Source of the DNA: Leucaena leucocephala
Taxonomy: Eukaryota; Streptophyta; Magnoliopsida; Fabales; Fabaceae
Length of the DNA: 64,000 bases
Reading direction: 5' to 3'
NCBI GenBank assembly: GCA_037074615.1
Contig: CM073569.1
Coordinates: 874,001 to 938,000, forward strand
The stretch's first letter is position 1. Every line of letters starts with the position of its first letter. Under the pieces are notes generated by a model that searched no databases, was not told where the DNA came from, and saw nothing but the letters and a program-made list of their open reading frames with translations. Of this stretch, positions 10,189 to 21,987 are shown piece after piece. The position numbers were made by a program, and so were the translations under genes.

Positions 10189-13184
10189 TCAGCCTCGGAG
10201 GGAATACTTCTTCCCCGTAAAAGGCTGAAACTTTGGTTCTTCTTTCTGTTGAGATGGCTCCTGTTTCACCTCTTTTCCCTGCTTAGTACACAAGATGAAG
10301 AATTTAGCAGTTTGTTGATCCACAGAGCTAAGTGAGGTCCTATTGAAATATGCCTGATATATATACTAACATGTCTCTTCATGATTGTTTAGACTTATTT
10401 ATAAGACAAGGTCTATCAAACAATGTTTTTTGTTGGTTACTAAAAGGTAACCACCATCAGCAAATAATTTGCAATAATACGAAGAAGCTTAGAATTACCT
10501 TTCCAGTGTCTTTAGATCGGTTGGCATTTGACCCAAACACAAGCTTCTTCTGAGATTGACTAGCATTGCTTAAGGAACTAGATGCTGCAGAAGCTAGTGG
10601 ACTTCCAGTTCGAACCTCAGGTCTCTTGTCGTTAGAGCCTGAAGAAGAATCTGAAGGAAGTGGATTCTTCGAGGGTTTTCCATCCAAGCGTCTCCCAGCT
10701 CCAGTAAATGGGTTGAATTTAGGCTCGGTTTCAGCTGCGGCATCCTCAACTATAAGGAGAAATAAATGGTGGTCAAATCTTGAACAAGATAGTATAAATT
10801 GTACCTATGCTCTTCTCACAATGTAACTCAAGCCTACAACACTTGAGTAACAGACAGACAGATATATCAACCATAATATACCATAGAATATAGATTCCTT
10901 ATTAGAAAACGTGTACATTATTTGCAATTTACAGAACCAAATTCATTTTCCAAGCTTCTACAATTTATTTAAGAGAAAATAACAGTTCCGAAATGAGACA
11001 GAAAGGGAAAACAAATACAACTACGATGAGGAATTCATTCCATAAGAAAAGAGGGGATTAAGGTAGAAACAAACATTAAACAAAACGATCAAGTACCTTT
11101 GTCTGATGCCTTGTTTGCAGAAAGTGGTACAGTGGGCTTCTCAGGTTCCTTGTAATCCAAGGGAGGAGCAAAGTCAACCTCACAGTCTGTCTCAATGATG
11201 CTTATTGCATTGGCAGGCTTGGTTTCTATAATATCTATATAATATTTTTTGTTGTTGTATGCCACCATGATGCTATCTCCAGCTGTCAAGCAGGAAAAAT
11301 TTCTCAAAGTTGTCTCCAGGCTGCATGGCAAAATACAGTCGGATCAAAAACAAAGTAAACAGAAAGGAAAATAGTGTACCAAATAAGCTCCAGTCCGTTT
11401 CAATTTTAGGGGCTCGCAAGAACAGTTAATATTACAGAAACCAAATAACATCATTAACTAATAAAAGGATAATACAGAACAATGCCAGAGCTTCAGCTTC
11501 AAAGCCCATTTGTATATCATAAAAAAAAAGGACGGTACAAACCAGTGGCAAGAAGCAAAAGACAATTAGATAAATAGTAAGAAATAAAGATGTTGGAAAG
11601 AAGGAATCAGCCGCCTGATAAGCTTAGAGAAATGGGAAAGAAGCGGTAGTAGTGTAGTAGGTTGAGTGTAGGAAGCCTGAGGTATATGTATTGTCGAATA
11701 AAAGCTACCTCATCTCTCAGCAAATTATCATCAAAACTACCGGTATTCCAACTTTTGGTTAGCTTCAGGTACAATTCGGTTTTCAAATCTTAAAATCCAC
11801 AATTAATGCAATTTAAATAAAATGAAAACCATAGGTATGTCATGGATGGTGACTTGAAAAATGAACCAAGGCAAGGAAAGTATGTGCTGAACTTACTTCA
11901 AACAGCATGGATGCGTCTTTAAAAAATAATATGACGGACAAATGACTAATCTAATAACTCAATATATAGCAACTCACATAGCTTTTGGATTGGAAATATC
12001 CAAGAAATCTTTTGTGTGGGGTTGTAACTTAACATATGTCCCCTTAGGAAGTGTCACATTCTTCACTCTAACAATGTCTCCCTCTTGTAAAAGCATGTTT
12101 TCCATCATCTGTATCAAAGAATCAAGTAGGGTGTCCAATGAAATAGAACCTCAGAGAACCATACTAGCTATAACAAGCATATTCTCAAACAATTACTTTT
12201 AAAAGCCTACCCAGTATGGCATATAAATCATGCCTTCCTCTGCAATGAACTCCAAAACCCCACAATGGGAAACTCTCTCAGCAGCATCATTCCGAAGTTC
12301 AAACAACATTGGATAATCAATATGCAAAGATGCTGCAAGAGAAAGTTCAGTATTAGCCCCCTTTCCATATCAATTAGAAGGGAAAAAACTAGAATAGGAT
12401 GAGAAGGCAACATGTGACAAAATTGATAAAGATCAAATTGAAACAACAAACCTAGACGGTCAAGGGCTGAAGGAGGCATTATAACTGAAGCACAAAGAGA
12501 AATAAATTGACTTTAGCAGGAAGAAAAACAATGAGATAATCCAAAAACTAGAACTTCCATGAACATAGAAACTCACTCTTATCACCACTCTCAATTTGGG
12601 GCTGCAGGATGAATGAAGACAAAATGAAAGTAATTAGCCTCTACTTTATTCAAGTAACACCAGGTTCTAAGAAAACTGCAACTTTGACATATTAGCTATT
12701 ATAGATCAATAATGACATTACAAGTTAATATCATCAGTCTTTTCTTTTCTTTGTTCAAATTTGATCTATTGTTTTTCAACCTCCCACTTTTCAAATTAAT
12801 TTCCAAGTCCTTGCTTCCAAGATGTCTTTGGGCTTGCTTGATGATTGCGCCTACCACTTCATTTCTCTGTATTAAATCTAAACTTCTGTTCCCAAGAACA
12901 CTAAACCTTTGACACCTATCCAAAAGGTAAATGCTTCAATTTGTGTAGTATTTTTTATTTATGTAAACCACAGTTCAAAGTGAAGTTTGATTTAAGCTCA
13001 TCAGAAGCAAAATATTCAGCACATTTGACACTGCCAAAATAGACGTCAAGAACCCAAGAATAACAACTGATTAAATACCAAGATGACAAAATGGAGTAAC
13101 GCTAACCTTTTCAATGAAAGATGCAGGGTAACATCGATATGTCTGCTCAAATGAGGTCCCATGATAACCATATCCCTCAAAAAA
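10189..13184 (-). CDS. UFD1: UFD1, Cdc48 cofactor (ubiquitin fusion degradation protein 1)
   Basis: UFD1 pairs with NPL4 to bring ubiquitinated substrates to the Cdc48/p97 segregase, including in ER-associated degradation. Minus-strand exons: 13107-13184, 12577-12601, 12452-12484, 12211-12332, 11978-12108, 11097-11320, 10499-10749 and 10189-10278. They join in frame for 317 residues plus the start Met. The order is FFEGYGYHGTSFEQTYRCYP, the tiny exons giving PQIESGDK and IIMPPSALDRL, then HIDYPMLFELRN, EGMIYMPYW, PKGTYVKLQPHTKDFLDISN and SGW-free C-terminal parts with NAISIIETDCEVDF. The protein ends FTGKKYSLRG, typical of plant UFD1. Two exons are only 33 and 25 bases. The start codon must lie in an upstream exon ending exactly after ATG; candidates are 14150-14152 and 13522-13524, and I cannot choose safely. 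Confidence 0.95.
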
Positions 13185-14385
13185 CTGTGAATACAAGTTT
13201 ACAAGCAATGAATAAGACTAACTGGAAATATTAAAACAGATAATAGTAACTTGTTAAGTAAGATTTTACAAGGAAAGAATGCCTAATCAGTAATATGGAA
13301 GTAATTGATATAAAAAGGTTACGGAATAAAAATGGTCCAAAATATGCAAGATAAATGACTTTTCTGTTACTGATAAATCTGTCTGTTATGGTGGGGAAAC
13401 CAACATGGAAGTACCCTAGTGTCCGCTGATTTTTGACTTGTCTCAAGCTTTGTTCGCCCTTTTATTCAAAAACGAAAGAAAAGACAAATGACTTCTCTGA
13501 AACGAATATGAAGCACTATACCATCTTTAATTATATAGAGATACTTTCACAGCAGTTGATCAAGTGTCCAAGCTCCCTGAAAGAGGAAATAACCACGTGG
13601 CTCAAGTAACAAGGATAGCTCACAAAAATAGACAAGCCAGTTGTATGAATGTGACTTAGCAGAAGGTAAGTTAACAGACAAAAGGTAACAAAGGGAAACA
13701 GAAAAGGTCTTCAACTTATACGGAAAGGAAAATAGTTAACGAGTGTATTTATACTTAAAAAGTAATCTTCACGAAATTTCTAAACCCGAACCAATGAAAT
13801 AAAAAATGGAAGAGGAAACCTAATGCCCATAATTTCTACAAGAACTCGACAAAGGTGATGATGAATCTTGTGATAATAACACTAATCATTCTGTTATCGG
13901 TGGAAGGAAGAGATGGGAATCAAACACGCACTTTGACGGTCGACCAAAGCGTTATTTCTCCTGCTAAAATCAAGGAGAGGCAACACCCACAAAAGAACTG
14001 ACCAGACATATAAAAAATAAACTTTGAAATTATATTGGGGGACTCTGCACTCTAGACAACAAAACCAGTGACAAAATGGCGCACAACTACGAAACTATGG
14101 AGAAGTAATACGATCAAAAATCAGATATGAAACAGAATAGCAGGAACCATAACATTACACCAAATTTGGAATTTGAAGGGAAAAGAAAGGACAGGGTAAG
14201 TTTTGATGTTTGATCTGGGAAGAGACGGAATTGGATTGCGGCTGTAGTTGTAGCACCGGAGCAATCTGCCACGGAGAGGTCGATAGCTGAAACAGCAAGA
14301 AAACTAGATGGCCTTGTTACCCGCCACGTGTAGCAGAGGTTCGGCCTTCTCAGCATATCGGGCCTCAATAAATTGGACCCTTTAT
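13185..14385 (-). other. UFD1 5' region with unresolved first exon and intron
   Basis: No further coding exon is evident. Because the first clear exon begins in phase 0 with FFEG and the family starts MFFDG or similar, a first exon ending in ATG and followed directly by a donor is expected. ATG followed by GTTCCT is at 14150-14152 on the minus strand, and ATG followed by GTATAG at 13522-13524. The C/T-rich block upstream of 14152 looks like a 5' UTR. A transcript read would settle this. Confidence 0.45.
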
Positions 14386-14404
14386 TTATATATATATATA
14401 TATA
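14386..14404. repeat. (TA)n microsatellite
   Basis: Short TA repeat between the UFD1 promoter side and the Asp-codon-rich relic. Confidence 0.8.
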
Positions 14405-14589
14405 TTAAAAAAAACAGTCCGACAAGAATGAGTAGGCAAAATATTAATGTATAGTTTCTCAATAAATTAAAATTCGAATATTGTTAGAACAGACGCTCAT
14501 AATTAATATTTGACTGTATTTTAAATATAATTATTTTTAATAAAAAAATATATAGTTAACAAAAAAAAATGAGCAGGTAGAATTTATCG

Positions 14590-15345
14590 GCGCATGGATG
14601 CTGGCAAGGATAATGATTATCATGGTAAGGCTGAAAAGGAAGATGACATGGTTATGAAGAGGATAACGATGAGGATAATGTTGATGATGCGGGTAATGAC
14701 ATTGCTGGGGACCAGAATGATGACTAGGATAGTTTTAATGATATGTCATATGACATGGATGCAAAATAGATGATGACTAGGACAAATAGTTGGAATCAAT
14801 GATGGCATGGTAAGTGATGCAGATGACATGGGCGACTATATGGGGAACTGACTAGAAGAACTTTTGATTATATTGATATTGATGATGATGACATTGGTGA
14901 TGGATGAATAGGGTGATGACAATGATAATGAGGCTAACTTGGACAATGACATAGGTGTCAAAGGGATAATGTCAGGACAATGATGTTGACATGGACGATG
15001 TCATGGCTAGAGATGAAGGCGTTGATTAGGATAATTGTGATTATATGGACAAAGAAGAAGCTTATTAGGATGATAACCAGGTTACATTCAATGACATGGA
15101 AGATGGCATGGCTAGTGAATTAAATAATGAATAGGACATCAACGTTGAGATGGATAACATGGAAGATGACTAGGACAAAAACGAGGGCATGTTTGTTGAT
15201 TGGGATGATGGCTCAAATACTTCTTACTATGACGTGGTCATGAAGACTAGGACACATATGGTGATGTGGTCAATGACCATGTGCTATTTGCATGTTCACT
15301 AGGACATGATTGGTCACATGGCTGGTGACCTCGATGATAACTAAA
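14590..15345 (+). repeat. Degenerate GAT/GAC-rich sequence, relic of an acidic repeat or minisatellite
   Basis: For about 750 bases the plus strand is built from variants of GATGACATGG, GATAATGA and GACTAGGAC. It would encode Asp/Glu/Asn/Met-rich peptide, but TAG and TGA recur in every frame. The short block TAGGA(C/T) recurs at irregular spacing (for example 14725, 14778, 15027, 15066, 15132, 15171, 15248, 15300). It is either a decayed acidic coding repeat or a degenerate minisatellite. No uninterrupted reading frame survives. Confidence 0.6.
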
Positions 15346-16172
15346 TGTTATTTCATTTGTTGTTTATTAAACGTTATTTTTTATTTGTTGTTTAATTATA
15401 AATTTGAATTTGAGTAAATACTTGTACACATTGAAGATTAAGTGTAGCATAACAAAGGTTTTGATTTTTTTTTTTAATTTTGAATGGAAAGATTTAAAAA
15501 ATTTATTTGAACATGGAACATTAAAAATATTGATTATCTTCTATTACCTCATCTTTATTCAAACTAAAAATATTATTCGAACATGGCAAAAAAATATTAT
15601 TTGAACATGGCAAGGTTTTTGCTACCACAAGCAACCAAGAATTCTGATTGTGCTGCCAATTTTATAGCCATTTGTGATCACTTGATTTTACAAAGGGAAA
15701 AAAATCGACCCATTCGCTAGTTTTCTTTCAGAAAGAAAATAAGAGTCTCAAGGCTAACTCATCTTCACACAATGTCTCATCCTTCTTAAATAAGTCAAGT
15801 ACACAATGGTCCGCGTACAACGGCACTAAAAAAGCAAATGGCTAGCAATAGCAAGCGCTCTTGCACATCCTAAGCGGCAGTGCTTCCAGTGATCAATGGA
15901 TCTTACGCAATCACTCGCTACAACGGTTTATTAAATTTCTCGATTCCCATCGGCATAAGGGAAATCTTCTCATTTGTTCAAAATTTCATAGGAGGTAAGT
16001 CTCATTACAATTGCAGATAAACTAGAAAAGAACTGCAAATGTCATTCAATGATAAGCCCCTACAGCAACACAGAATACATACAAGTTTTCCAGGCCATCC
16101 CCAGATCCTTTATTTCTCAATACTATTTAGTTAACATGGAACAAGCATTAAAGGAACAACACAACGGAGCAA
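15346..16172. other. Intergenic and NDUFS8 3' flank
   Basis: AT-rich DNA with a small direct repeat (ATATTATTTGAACATGGCA type) at about 15569-15611. The last 100-150 bases before 16173 are probably NDUFS8 3' UTR. No gene recognised. Confidence 0.5.
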
Positions 16173-18995
16173 TCAGCGATACAGGCTTTCAGATCTCAGG
16201 TTCTCTGCAATCTCAGTTTCCCATCGGTCCCCATTCTCAAGTAGCTTCTCTTTGTCATACAGAAGCTCCTGCAAATAGTTGACATGAGGAAATAATACAT
16301 GAGGAAAGAAAAAAAATAATCCCATGCAGAGTATGCTATCAGATAGTAGTTTGAAAAAATCAGAATGAAAGAGATGAAGATGAACCTCGTGAGTTTCTGT
16401 AGCAAATTCAAAGTTTGGCCCTTCAACAATGGCATCAACAGGGCATGCCTCTTGACAAAATCCGCAGTAGATGCACTTGGTCATGTCAATATCGTACCTG
16501 AAAAGCTTCAAAATTCAGAAAGGATAGAAAATGGAGGGGGGGAAAGGAGGGGCAGTTTCTTTCTTGCCTCTCGTGTGTGTGTGTATGTGTGTTTTTTATG
16601 GGGTGGGGAGCAACGAAGGTCTTTCACCTTGTTGTCCTGCGGCTGCCATCTTCTCTCTCCTCAGCTTCAATTGTGATTGCTTGTGCCGGACATATCTGAT
16701 AAAATTACATTCTTTCAAGTTATACAAAGATTTTACAGCAGCCCAGACAGTATAAAGGAGTAAAGATACAATAGTACCATTTATTAAAGACAGACTTGAA
16801 AGAAAGACACCTTAAACTAAAGTTAATATCATGTTATACAAGAATATACATATTCGACAAAATAAGGACTCAAACTTTTTGACAGAATATACAGACTATT
16901 ATAACAAACAGCAAAATTTTCCAGACAGATAGCTGAATATCAGACGCTAGACACCATGTGAGACCTAGTGACTTCTTTTGGATAGTACAGACCTCAAGTC
17001 TTGTTTGATCATGACCCTTGTTGACTAGAATTTCCATTACAAGACTTTATCTCATGTTTACACACTATACATCAACAAAATGACCATGCAATACATAGCA
17101 ATCTTATCTGTGTAGCCCAGTTTTAAACAAAAAGCAGGGAAGAAAATAGTCATACAATATATTCTATTTTGTGGATATGCACCTTAAAGGATCATAATCA
17201 AACTAAAAATTATTGCCCTAAATTTTCAAAAGCTTACAGCTTCACAAAGTTTGCAAGCAATGCAACGTTCCTCTCCAGATGGATATCGTCGGAGTGCATG
17301 TTCACCACGGAAACGAGGGCTCAAAGGGCCCTTCTCAAATGGATAATTTATCTGCATTACGAAAATTATGGCTGTAACTACATCCCACACCACGTCTTAG
17401 ACAGAGAATGACTTTAGAAGACACTTACAGTAACTTTCTTCTCAAAGAAGTATTTCAGCGTCAGACTTAAACCCCGAACCATTTCAGTGAGAAATAGTGT
17501 GTTGATGCTGCGTTCAAAGACTGCCATTGAAAACATCAGCAATCATTCACTAATATTACTGAAAAAAAAGAAACGAAAATGAAAACTCAAACTGAGAACA
17601 CAGGGCTTTCAAATAATTACTAGAACTCCAATCCTTGGAAATTTCCTTTGCAAGTTGCTCTCTTTCTTCATCATCTGCAATTTTTGCACCAGAAGATTAA
17701 GTTTATGAATCAAGCAGTGTTTACATATATATACATGAGAGAAGCAGATATAAACTGAAAATCAAAATTAAAAATTCTATTAAGTGCCTGTTTGGCACCT
17801 CGGTTTGATAATCAATTATGGGACAAAACCTCGGTTTGGAAAATTTTCACACAAACAGCAATTTTTGTTGAGAATTGATTTTGGACAAAACCTCAGTTTG
17901 AAACCTAGGTTTTGAATAAGCTACTGAAAATAGCTTTTTCTTTGAAACCTAGGTTTTGGATTATCCAATTACTATTATACCCTTACTTTTTTTACACCCT
18001 CTCTCCTCTCTCATCTCTATTATCTCTCCTCTCTCTTCTCTTATCTCTCTTTTTCTCTCTCTTCTCTCCTCTCTTATCTCTCTTTTTCTCTCTCCTCTCT
18101 CCTCTCTACACTCTCTTCTCTCTCCTCTTTCTTATCTATCATCTTTCATCTCTCTTACTTTTAATCATATCATACCCTTTTTAGTAATTTACCAATATAA
18201 AAAGTGATTCTACTACTAATCATCCAAACATCTTTATTCCCAAAATCTATTCTTCCCAAAATCTATTCTACCCAAAATCTATTCTCCAGAATCTATTCTT
18301 CCCATAATCTATTCTCCAAAAGCTAATCCAAACACACCCTAAAGGTAGCAAACTAAAACTGAAAATTCTCTGTAAATTTATTCACTACTCATTCTCTTTC
18401 TATAAGAATGCATAAATCATTTGCATATGCATGACTAGAATAATGACAAACCTTTTTTGGTAGAGTATGAATGAGCACTTAATCGCAAGCCATAATTTTG
18501 GGGACCTTGCAACCCTTGACCTGCCACAGCCTAAACATAAAGAATAACAATGATCAATGTATGATAAATATTTAGCAGCCTACAAGAACGACAAGTCATA
18601 TAAAATTCATATAAAATATATGTATATATCAATCTTGTGAATCAATAAAATATTTACAAGCAACAACCATAACCATGATTCATTAAGTTAGAATATCCAT
18701 AAAAAGGGATTAGAACCCAAAAGAAGAAGAAATTTGCCCATATCTTGGGCTTAATGAAAGTAAATAAGTAAATGGTTTTTGCCATCACAAACGTTCCTTC
18801 CATGTGAGTGTGAGTGCACTTGCAGTTTGAGAAGAAAGCTAATAAAAAAGGAGTGATTTGGAAAAAGAAAATTTTATATAGAAAATGAGTCCATGATGAC
18901 AAGCAATTCTTCTTGAATTATGACACAATTATTTAACTTACCAATTGTCGAGTGCGAAGAGCAAGAAGTGATTTCCGAGCTAAGATTGCAGCCAT
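16173..18995 (-). CDS. NDUFS8: NADH dehydrogenase iron-sulfur protein 8 (complex I TYKY/23 kDa subunit)
   Basis: Nuclear-encoded, mitochondrial matrix-arm subunit of respiratory complex I that carries two [4Fe-4S] clusters (N6a and N6b) of the electron path to ubiquinone. Eight exons on the minus strand: 18942-18995, 18452-18530, 17621-17674, 17429-17520, 17238-17351, 16628-16695, 16386-16497 and 16173-16268. They sum to 669 bases, 222 residues, the usual plant length. The N-terminus MAAILARKSLLALRTRQL is a basic presequence. Both ferredoxin motifs are intact: CIACKLCEAICP (Cys 123, 126, 129, 133) and CIYCGFCQEACP (Cys 162, 165, 168, 172). The C-terminus is ENLRSESLYR, as in Arabidopsis. Residue 132 is Ile where Arabidopsis has Val, a mild change. 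The start Met sits 25 bases after a likely 5' UTR acceptor near 19022, so a 5' UTR intron is probable. Confidence 0.97.
18000..18135. repeat. CT-rich low-complexity tract
   Basis: Dense TCTCTC/CCTCTC repeats inside the MITE. They generate spurious Leu/Ser reading frames on the plus strand. Confidence 0.9.
18238..18317. repeat. Tandem repeat of about 16 bases, five units
   Basis: Five imperfect units of CCCAAAATCTATTCTT inside the right half of the MITE. It may have grown by slippage after insertion. Confidence 0.85.
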
Positions 18996-20089
18996 TATGA
19001 CAAGGCTGTTGACTGAATTTCTGGGAAATGAAAAGAATTAAGGATAGCATCAAAGGTCAGGTATAGAGATGCAGTTTTTGATATTAACCGCAGCAAAAGA
19101 AATAAAGTGCAACAAATTTCATTTTGGTTTGATTACTCTTAGTCATCATAGTTTTACACCAATTCTAAATTAGCAAAAGTATAAGGATTCCTCCCGAATT
19201 GCCATGGATTTCCAAAACCTTAATCGGCAAAATTGTAATAGGATGAATCTACTTATGTAATTCATAAAACAGTGAATGAATATTCTTAATGCTTCCGACA
19301 GTTAGGCTAAGCAATAGAAAGCCTTGTTGACTGAATCAAGGATCAAAATACAGTACTCTACACATCCATAAACCTAATTGAAACCATTTGACTTTGACAT
19401 CCTTCATATTCCTTCCAGTTAAACTCATGAATGAGGTTCAAAGTTAATCAACAAACAACGATATATGTATTTCACCAAAAAAAAAAAACCCCACAAACAT
19501 ATCCATATACTACGTGGCATGGTTTAGAAGAGTCAAAAGGTTGCCCGGAGGGTTCTTTTAGTTTGGAACTGAACTCATTCACCATACAACGAAAGAGTAT
19601 ATCAATCAGATTCATGTTTTGCAATATAACTGCCTTGAGAAACTTCAAATAAAAGAAGAAAAATAATAAAACAAGTATGACTATAAAACTCCATTACACA
19701 ATTTTCAAACCACAGTTCCATTAATTGCTTTTAAGACAAATAGAAAATGTTCTAAACCTAATCGCATATAGAGAGAGCATAAAAACTGTATGACAGACAG
19801 CAATATCTTAAAACATACGATTAAACCACTGCAGCAACAGCTATCATAGCAAAAATCAATCATCAAGAAACCATCCTCTTTCATTCTCGTTGATCACAGT
19901 CCCTATTATTAAGAAACCTAACAGACCTAAAACATAACATTTACGAACCACAGTCCCGAATCATTGGTCACCATTTCGCATGAGGGCACGAACACTTCGA
20001 GACCTAGTTCCCCATAGCCTGTTTCTCTCTCACTCTCGGCTTTCTTTTACAATGATTTCCATCCCATGTATCTCCCCGATTTGTATCCT
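18996..20089. other. NDUFS8 5' leader intron and upstream region
   Basis: A good acceptor (TTTCCCAG on the minus strand) near 19021 lies just upstream of the NDUFS8 start codon, so the 5' UTR is probably split. The first transcribed exon would lie further upstream, perhaps within 19900-20330. No other gene recognised. Confidence 0.45.
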
Positions 20090-21348
20090 TCTTCGATCGA
20101 ACCATAGTTTCACTACCACTCTGTTCGGACCTCGACTACGAATGAAAAACAAACAAAAAAAAAACACAAAGAGGAAGAAGGGGTTCGAACCTCGACTACG
20201 AATGAAAAAACACACACACACACACACACACAGAGGAAGAAGGGGAAGAGAGAGAGAGAGAGTTACCCGCACCAAAAAGCACGGCCAAAAGGTGGGACGG
20301 CGGCTACCGGCGGCAATGGAGTCCTCGGGTGCGGATCGAGTGCTTGCAAGGACAGACTCTTATTTGGATCCTAGGAAATGGGAATATTATATTGGAGATT
20401 TCAGGCTAAAAATAAAAGTAAAATTAATTTATTTATCTAAAAAGTATAAAATTTATTGCTGATGATGAATTTTAAAAACAAAACATGATAGTGAATTAGG
20501 GAAGATAGGTGTTGCTTAGTATCTAATTTTCATTTAGAAATTTTATATTTATATTCTTTTAACTTCATGCAAGAAATTAATTTTTAAATTATTGGATTCC
20601 AACATAAAAATACAATAATAATAAAACTCTTGATAAATTAATCTAACTTTACACCGCCATAGTGTCATTAACCTTAACCGAATTTGCTAAAAATACAATA
20701 TCTATTAATATATATAAAATAATATCTATAGAAAAGACCGCAGTATTTACATGATATCTGTTAATATATAAAATAATATCCAATTATCCATAGCAAAGAC
20801 CGCAGTATTTACATATCATGTAACTTATTAAAGAGTGTTCATTATAACTAAATAAATTTTAATTACTCAAACAAATCAGACAAGTAAACTGCTAGATGTC
20901 GTTCTCCTTCCATTTAGGCTTACTTTTTTTTTTTTTTTTTGCCAAAAAAATAAAAATATAAAAACCAAAATGTTAAATGTTAAATGGCTATAATATCCTT
21001 AGTTTTTCAAAATATGCCTGATAAAAATAATAAAATATTGAATTTTAATTTTCAGTATAGTTATTTATAAAATAAATATATAATTTTTTATAATATGATT
21101 CATATAAAAAAATCCTATTAACATTTCCATCTCCCTAAACGGATCTAGACATTGCAAAAAATTATGATACAGAAGTCAGAAGAAAAGCATGAGAGGGAGA
21201 ATGGATTGAGCTAGGGAACATTAAGAATGCGATCTAGAATTAAAATTTAGGGAGCTTAATTGGCATGATGTCAAATTGTCGGCAAATCCCGTTTTTATTT
21301 TTGGAGTGTGATGTGAATTCTTCTAGTAATCCCCTGTTTTATTTTTTT
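20090..21348. repeat. Upstream arm of the tandem duplication, copy 1
   Basis: Homologous to 23990-25950. Shared blocks in the same order include the GC-rich ATGGAGTCCTCG/GCGGATCGAG segment (about 20315-20345 here, 24145-24170 there), AATTTTAAAAACAAAACATGATA, CTTTTAACTT(C/T)ATGCAA and GATGTCGTTCTCCTTCCATT. The first 60 bases (20090-20150) match copy 2 only in reverse complement, so this end was rearranged. Copy 1 also has an internal tandem repeat of roughly 70 bases at about 20700-20815 (ACCGCAGTATTTACAT twice). It lies upstream of NDUFS8, and copy 2 lies upstream of REM-A. Confidence 0.75.
20213..20231. repeat. (AC)n microsatellite
   Basis: ACACAC run followed by an A/G-rich tract ending in (AG)n at about 20249-20263. 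Confidence 0.85.
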
Positions 21349-21893
21349 ATTTTAAGCTGGGTGGTTTAAATGGAGAAAGGTTACTGGGGTTATATGTGAT
21401 CGGAAAGTACCAGATAAATTAAAAGGAAAGTTTTATCGCACTGCTATAAGACCAGCAATGCTTTGTGGAAGTGAATGTTGGGCTTTAAAAGGACAGCAAG
21501 AGCATAAAATTGGGGTAGCTGAGATGAGGATGTTGAGATGGATATGTGGACATACAAGAAAAGATAAGATTCGTAATGAACAAATTCGGGGAAGAGTTGG
21601 AGTGACATCTATTGAGGAGAAAATGGTAGAGAATCGTCTTAGGTGGTTTGGACACGTACAAAGAAGGCCAAGGGATACGCCAGTGAAGAGGGTGGATCAA
21701 ATCGTATGGAGCCCGGTTAAAAGGAATAGAGGAAGGCCAAAGAAAACGCTCAACGAGGTCATTGAGCGGGATCTCCTGGTCAATAACTTAACCAAGGATT
21801 CAGTTTTTGATAGAGCACAATGGCGTCATATGATCTATGTAGCCGACCCCATCTAATGGGATAAGGCTTTGTTATTATTGTTGTTGTTGTATT
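21349..21893 (+). mobile_element. 5'-truncated LINE (RTE-like), C-terminal ORF2 remnant
   Basis: An open frame from about 21355 to 21856 reads GWFKWRKVTGVICDRKVP, FYRTAIRPAMLCGSECW, MLRWICGHTRKDKIRN, RWFGHVQRRP and NRGRPKKTLNEVIERDL. This is the region downstream of the reverse-transcriptase core in plant non-LTR elements. After the stop comes GGATAAGGCTTTGTT and a (TTG)n tail, as in RTE-type 3' ends. The frame is free of stops, suggesting a young insertion, but the reverse-transcriptase and endonuclease domains are missing, so it is not autonomous. The corresponding place in duplication copy 2 (about 25920-25960) has no insert. Confidence 0.88.
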
Positions 21894-21987
21894 TGATAGA
21901 TTGAGATAATTACACACAAAGCCACTTATTCTGATTCATTAAAATATTAAAACTAAAGTTTTATTTCTTTCACAAAATCACAAAAGG

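Larger units (their letters stand above)
17784..18339. mobile_element. Tourist-type (PIF/Harbinger) MITE in an NDUFS8 intron
   Basis: 556-base insert between TAA at 17781-17783 and TAA at 18340-18342. The left end is GTGCCTGTTTGG and the right end CCAAACACACCC, an inverted pair typical of Tourist-like elements. The inside holds a C/T-rich low-complexity block and a short tandem repeat. No protein. It lies in the intron between the second and third coding exons of NDUFS8 and leaves both splice sites untouched. Confidence 0.8.

Noticed and set aside
17912..18207. Leu/Ser-rich frames of 83-90 residues
   Set aside because: Translation of the CT-rich tract within the MITE.
19980..20462. 160-residue plus-strand frame
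   Set aside because: Low-complexity Arg/Lys/Thr composition across an AC/AG microsatellite and a duplicated arm; the matching frame is not preserved in copy 2.
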